Assembly (NCBI GenBank): GCA_903926465.1
Contig: CAIYJE010000145.1
Location: forward strand, 1 to 64,000
DNA length: 64,000 nucleotides
Direction of reading: 5' to 3'
Source of the DNA: an uncultured Planctomycetales bacterium
GTDB taxonomy: Bacteria; Planctomycetota; Planctomycetia; Isosphaerales; Isosphaeraceae
Position numbers and translations under genes: made by a program. The stretch's first letter is position 1; each line of letters begins with the position of its first letter. Of this stretch, positions 63,501-64,000 are shown piece by piece. The notes under the pieces were generated by a model. It had not been told where the DNA came from. It did not search any database and worked only from the letters and a program-made list of their open reading frames with translations.

Positions 63501-64000
63501 ACTGGGGCCGCGGCCGTGACCTGTTCTACGGCGCAGAGGCCAAATGCGCAACCTGCCACAAAGTTGGTGGCCGGGGTGGTGAGATTGGTCCCGATCTTTC
63601 CAACCTGATCTATCGCGACTATGCCTCGGTCTATCGAGATATCCACACTCCCAGCGTGGCGATTAACCCCGATTACATCGCGCACTCCGTGGCACTCAAG
63701 GATGGCCGAGTGCTTCAGGGAACACTTCGCACCGAAGGGGAACGTCTGATTGTGGGGGATACCGAGGGCAAGCAAGTTGCCGTTGCACGCGCGGATGTGG
63801 AGGCCATGTCCGCATCGTCGGTCTCTATCATGCCCGAAGGGCTAGACGTTTCCATTGGACCAGAGAAGTTGCGAGACCTGCTCACCTTCTTACTCACCGA
63901 TCCGCTGGGAGCCGCCAAGCTCGAAATTGAAGGGGCCCCTACTCCGCGCCGGCGGTCGGAACTGAACGCGGCCTTGGCTGGTTCTACGCCCATTGAAAAC
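60572..64000 (+). CDS. PVC-type LamG-propeller-cytochrome c protein, cut at the window edge
   Basis: An uninterrupted frame of 1143 codons from the ATG at 60572 to the window end without a stop. Signal peptide of about 22 residues; a LamG/concanavalin-like domain (about 45-290, with LMLWLDAGRLNAARKAH, GTWYDASGHGRHL and VLQVLLYDRVLNDQERAEV); a beta-propeller of the PVC dehydrogenase type (about 310-690: LLSDRDGDGLEETVERFW, GIRFPVGLAFNRNHDLFATD, HYGFPPRHPTHLP); beta-rich domains; and a C-terminal cytochrome c with CATCHKVGGRGGEIGPDLSN near 991. It resembles the giant protein at 34109-39103 in propeller and haem domain, but has LamG rather than SGNH and no copper domain. A glycan-binding extracytoplasmic redox enzyme is likely; substrate unknown. 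Confidence 0.88.
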   Translation, partial: MRLYLALPCLMVGLQTWVVQGASAPDEPGRAVEEIAAEPWADPGLKVKQGLMLWLDAGRLNAARKAHAEAEIVGNARVGTWYDASGHGRHLTQSVEAAQPQYLEGAVRFDGEASYLERAGLDLHIKDFTLFLVAAPLTNGGGFRAFAALRQDGQLDYSSGVTVDMGPGISGRFETLNVEGKGFNGAENLLTAATSFGIVRRMTVTSSVSPGGIKLFMDGQAAGARDRAVSIFDTNRILVGARFYGSPGAIRGFLEGDVLQVLLYDRVLNDQERAEVEAYLATRLGGPDPVTRPGRTTVGKPLVAVPNPPPVQMLVPGYAAREIPVELANVNNVRYRHDGKLVALRYDGNIELLSDRDGDGLEETVERFWENTGSLVAPIGMALTPPNDPRGEGVFVASKGKVSLIIDPDRDGKADEEIVIAKGWKELPHGVDALGVAVDDHGAVYFGLGTTDFTNAYVLNDKGEPGYRLEDEHGTIQKIAADFSGREIIATGIRFPVGLAFNRNHDLFATDQEGATWLPNGNPFDELLYIRPKRHYGFPPRHPTHLPSVIDEPSVFDYAPQHQSTCGLFFNEAVNGGPVFGPAHWAGDALVTGYSRGKLYRTKLAKTDAGYIAQNQMFAVLDMLPADACVSPRGDLVVAAHSGQPDWGSGPKGIGKLFQIRRNQPETAQPVLVYAAGPQEVRVVFDRPLDPAQLQDLVKRTSIEYGRAVSPADRFESLRPGYEVVGRQLATPRFELPILSAQISTDSRSLLLATAPHPEAVSYALTLPAPMQPAGQPPAMLPQVAEIDLGYDLSGVDVQWKPELGQGGWSGWLPHPNLAVSREFTAGSADHDRLWKSISTPGRIMLRSRLNLWQLLRPAVQPGSTPGYQLPEEDVTLTVTASGPLSVSSTAECTNLGADRDGKYRTKLRVKPREREWLPLEISMPTGAAPFLDVTWETAEDDRPRALPLRRVLLPWATVDQTTELGQREIPELKGGDWGRGRDLFYGAEAKCATCHKVGGRGGEIGPDLSNLIYRDYASVYRDIHTPSVAINPDYIAHSVALKDGRVLQGTLRTEGERLIVGDTEGKQVAVARADVEAMSASSVSIMPEGLDVSIGPEKLRDLLTFLLTDPLGAAKLEIEGAPTPRRRSELNAALAGSTPIEN

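Noticed and set aside
1-64000. CRISPR arrays, tRNA or rRNA genes, insertion sequences, prophage or toxin-antitoxin genes
   Set aside because: I looked on both strands and found no regularly spaced repeats, no tRNA-like cloverleaf with a convincing T-arm, and no transposase, integrase or phage protein.

Overview
The window is bacterial and almost certainly from a member of the Planctomycetota. The grounds are families that are abundant there and rare elsewhere: four DUF1501 proteins, two DUF1549/DUF1553 cytochrome-like proteins, a PSCyt1-WD40 protein, two large PVC-type haem-binding proteins, an ATGA-coupled ECF sigma factor and Ser/Thr kinase, and a secreted protein with a degenerate LEDR-type N-terminus. 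Base composition is moderately GC-rich throughout. I saw no rRNA, tRNA, CRISPR array, insertion sequence or prophage gene. The taxon below phylum level cannot be told from the sequence alone.

Layout. 1-5476 is a surface-polysaccharide locus (GT4-type and fucosyltransferase-like glycosyltransferases, two FkbM methyltransferases, a sulfotransferase remnant, a GT8-like transferase). Most of its genes are damaged: one probable frameshift, one gutted gene and two single in-frame stops. 5707-11227 is a sugar ABC-transport operon: lipoprotein binding protein, an AroE-like dehydrogenase, double ATPase, a permease with an unusual extracytoplasmic insert, and a FrcK-like P-loop kinase. A perfect 12-bp hairpin follows the binding-protein gene. 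11283-13274 is an OafA-type acyltransferase with an SGNH domain. 13560-26046 is a co-directional run of six secreted proteins: DUF1501, PPC-domain, DUF1549/1553, PSCyt1-WD40, DUF1549/1553, DUF1501.

26416-31406 holds an unusual four-unit Spy/CpxP-like protein, a 3-keto-glycoside hydrolase-type (DUF1080) protein, an NtrC-family regulator and a Dps ferritin. 31582-33873 is a lone hypF. 34109-39103 encodes one 1664-residue protein combining SGNH, dehydrogenase-type propeller, HEAT, discoidin, blue-copper and cytochrome c modules. Then follow an ankyrin protein, a CNT nucleoside transporter, the kinase/sigma pair, an esterase and an AGE-family epimerase. 48296-51168 holds two tandem DUF1501 genes whose promoters are duplicated as well. 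51195-53618 has a Uma2 nuclease and a broken two-repeat secreted protein. 54002 to the window end is a glycan-degradation run: GH2, GH71/99-like, a GH20/GH67-like protein, and a LamG-propeller-cytochrome protein cut by the window edge.

Taken together, the genes suggest a heterotroph that degrades complex polysaccharides outside the cytoplasm with hydrolases and haem- or copper-containing redox proteins, imports sugars by ABC transport, and decorates its own surface. The most noteworthy observations are the 41-residue periodicity of the Spy-like protein, the six-gene secreted cytochrome/DUF1501 locus, the multi-domain copper/haem protein, the permease insert, the duplicated promoter-gene units, and the concentration of broken genes in the polysaccharide locus.
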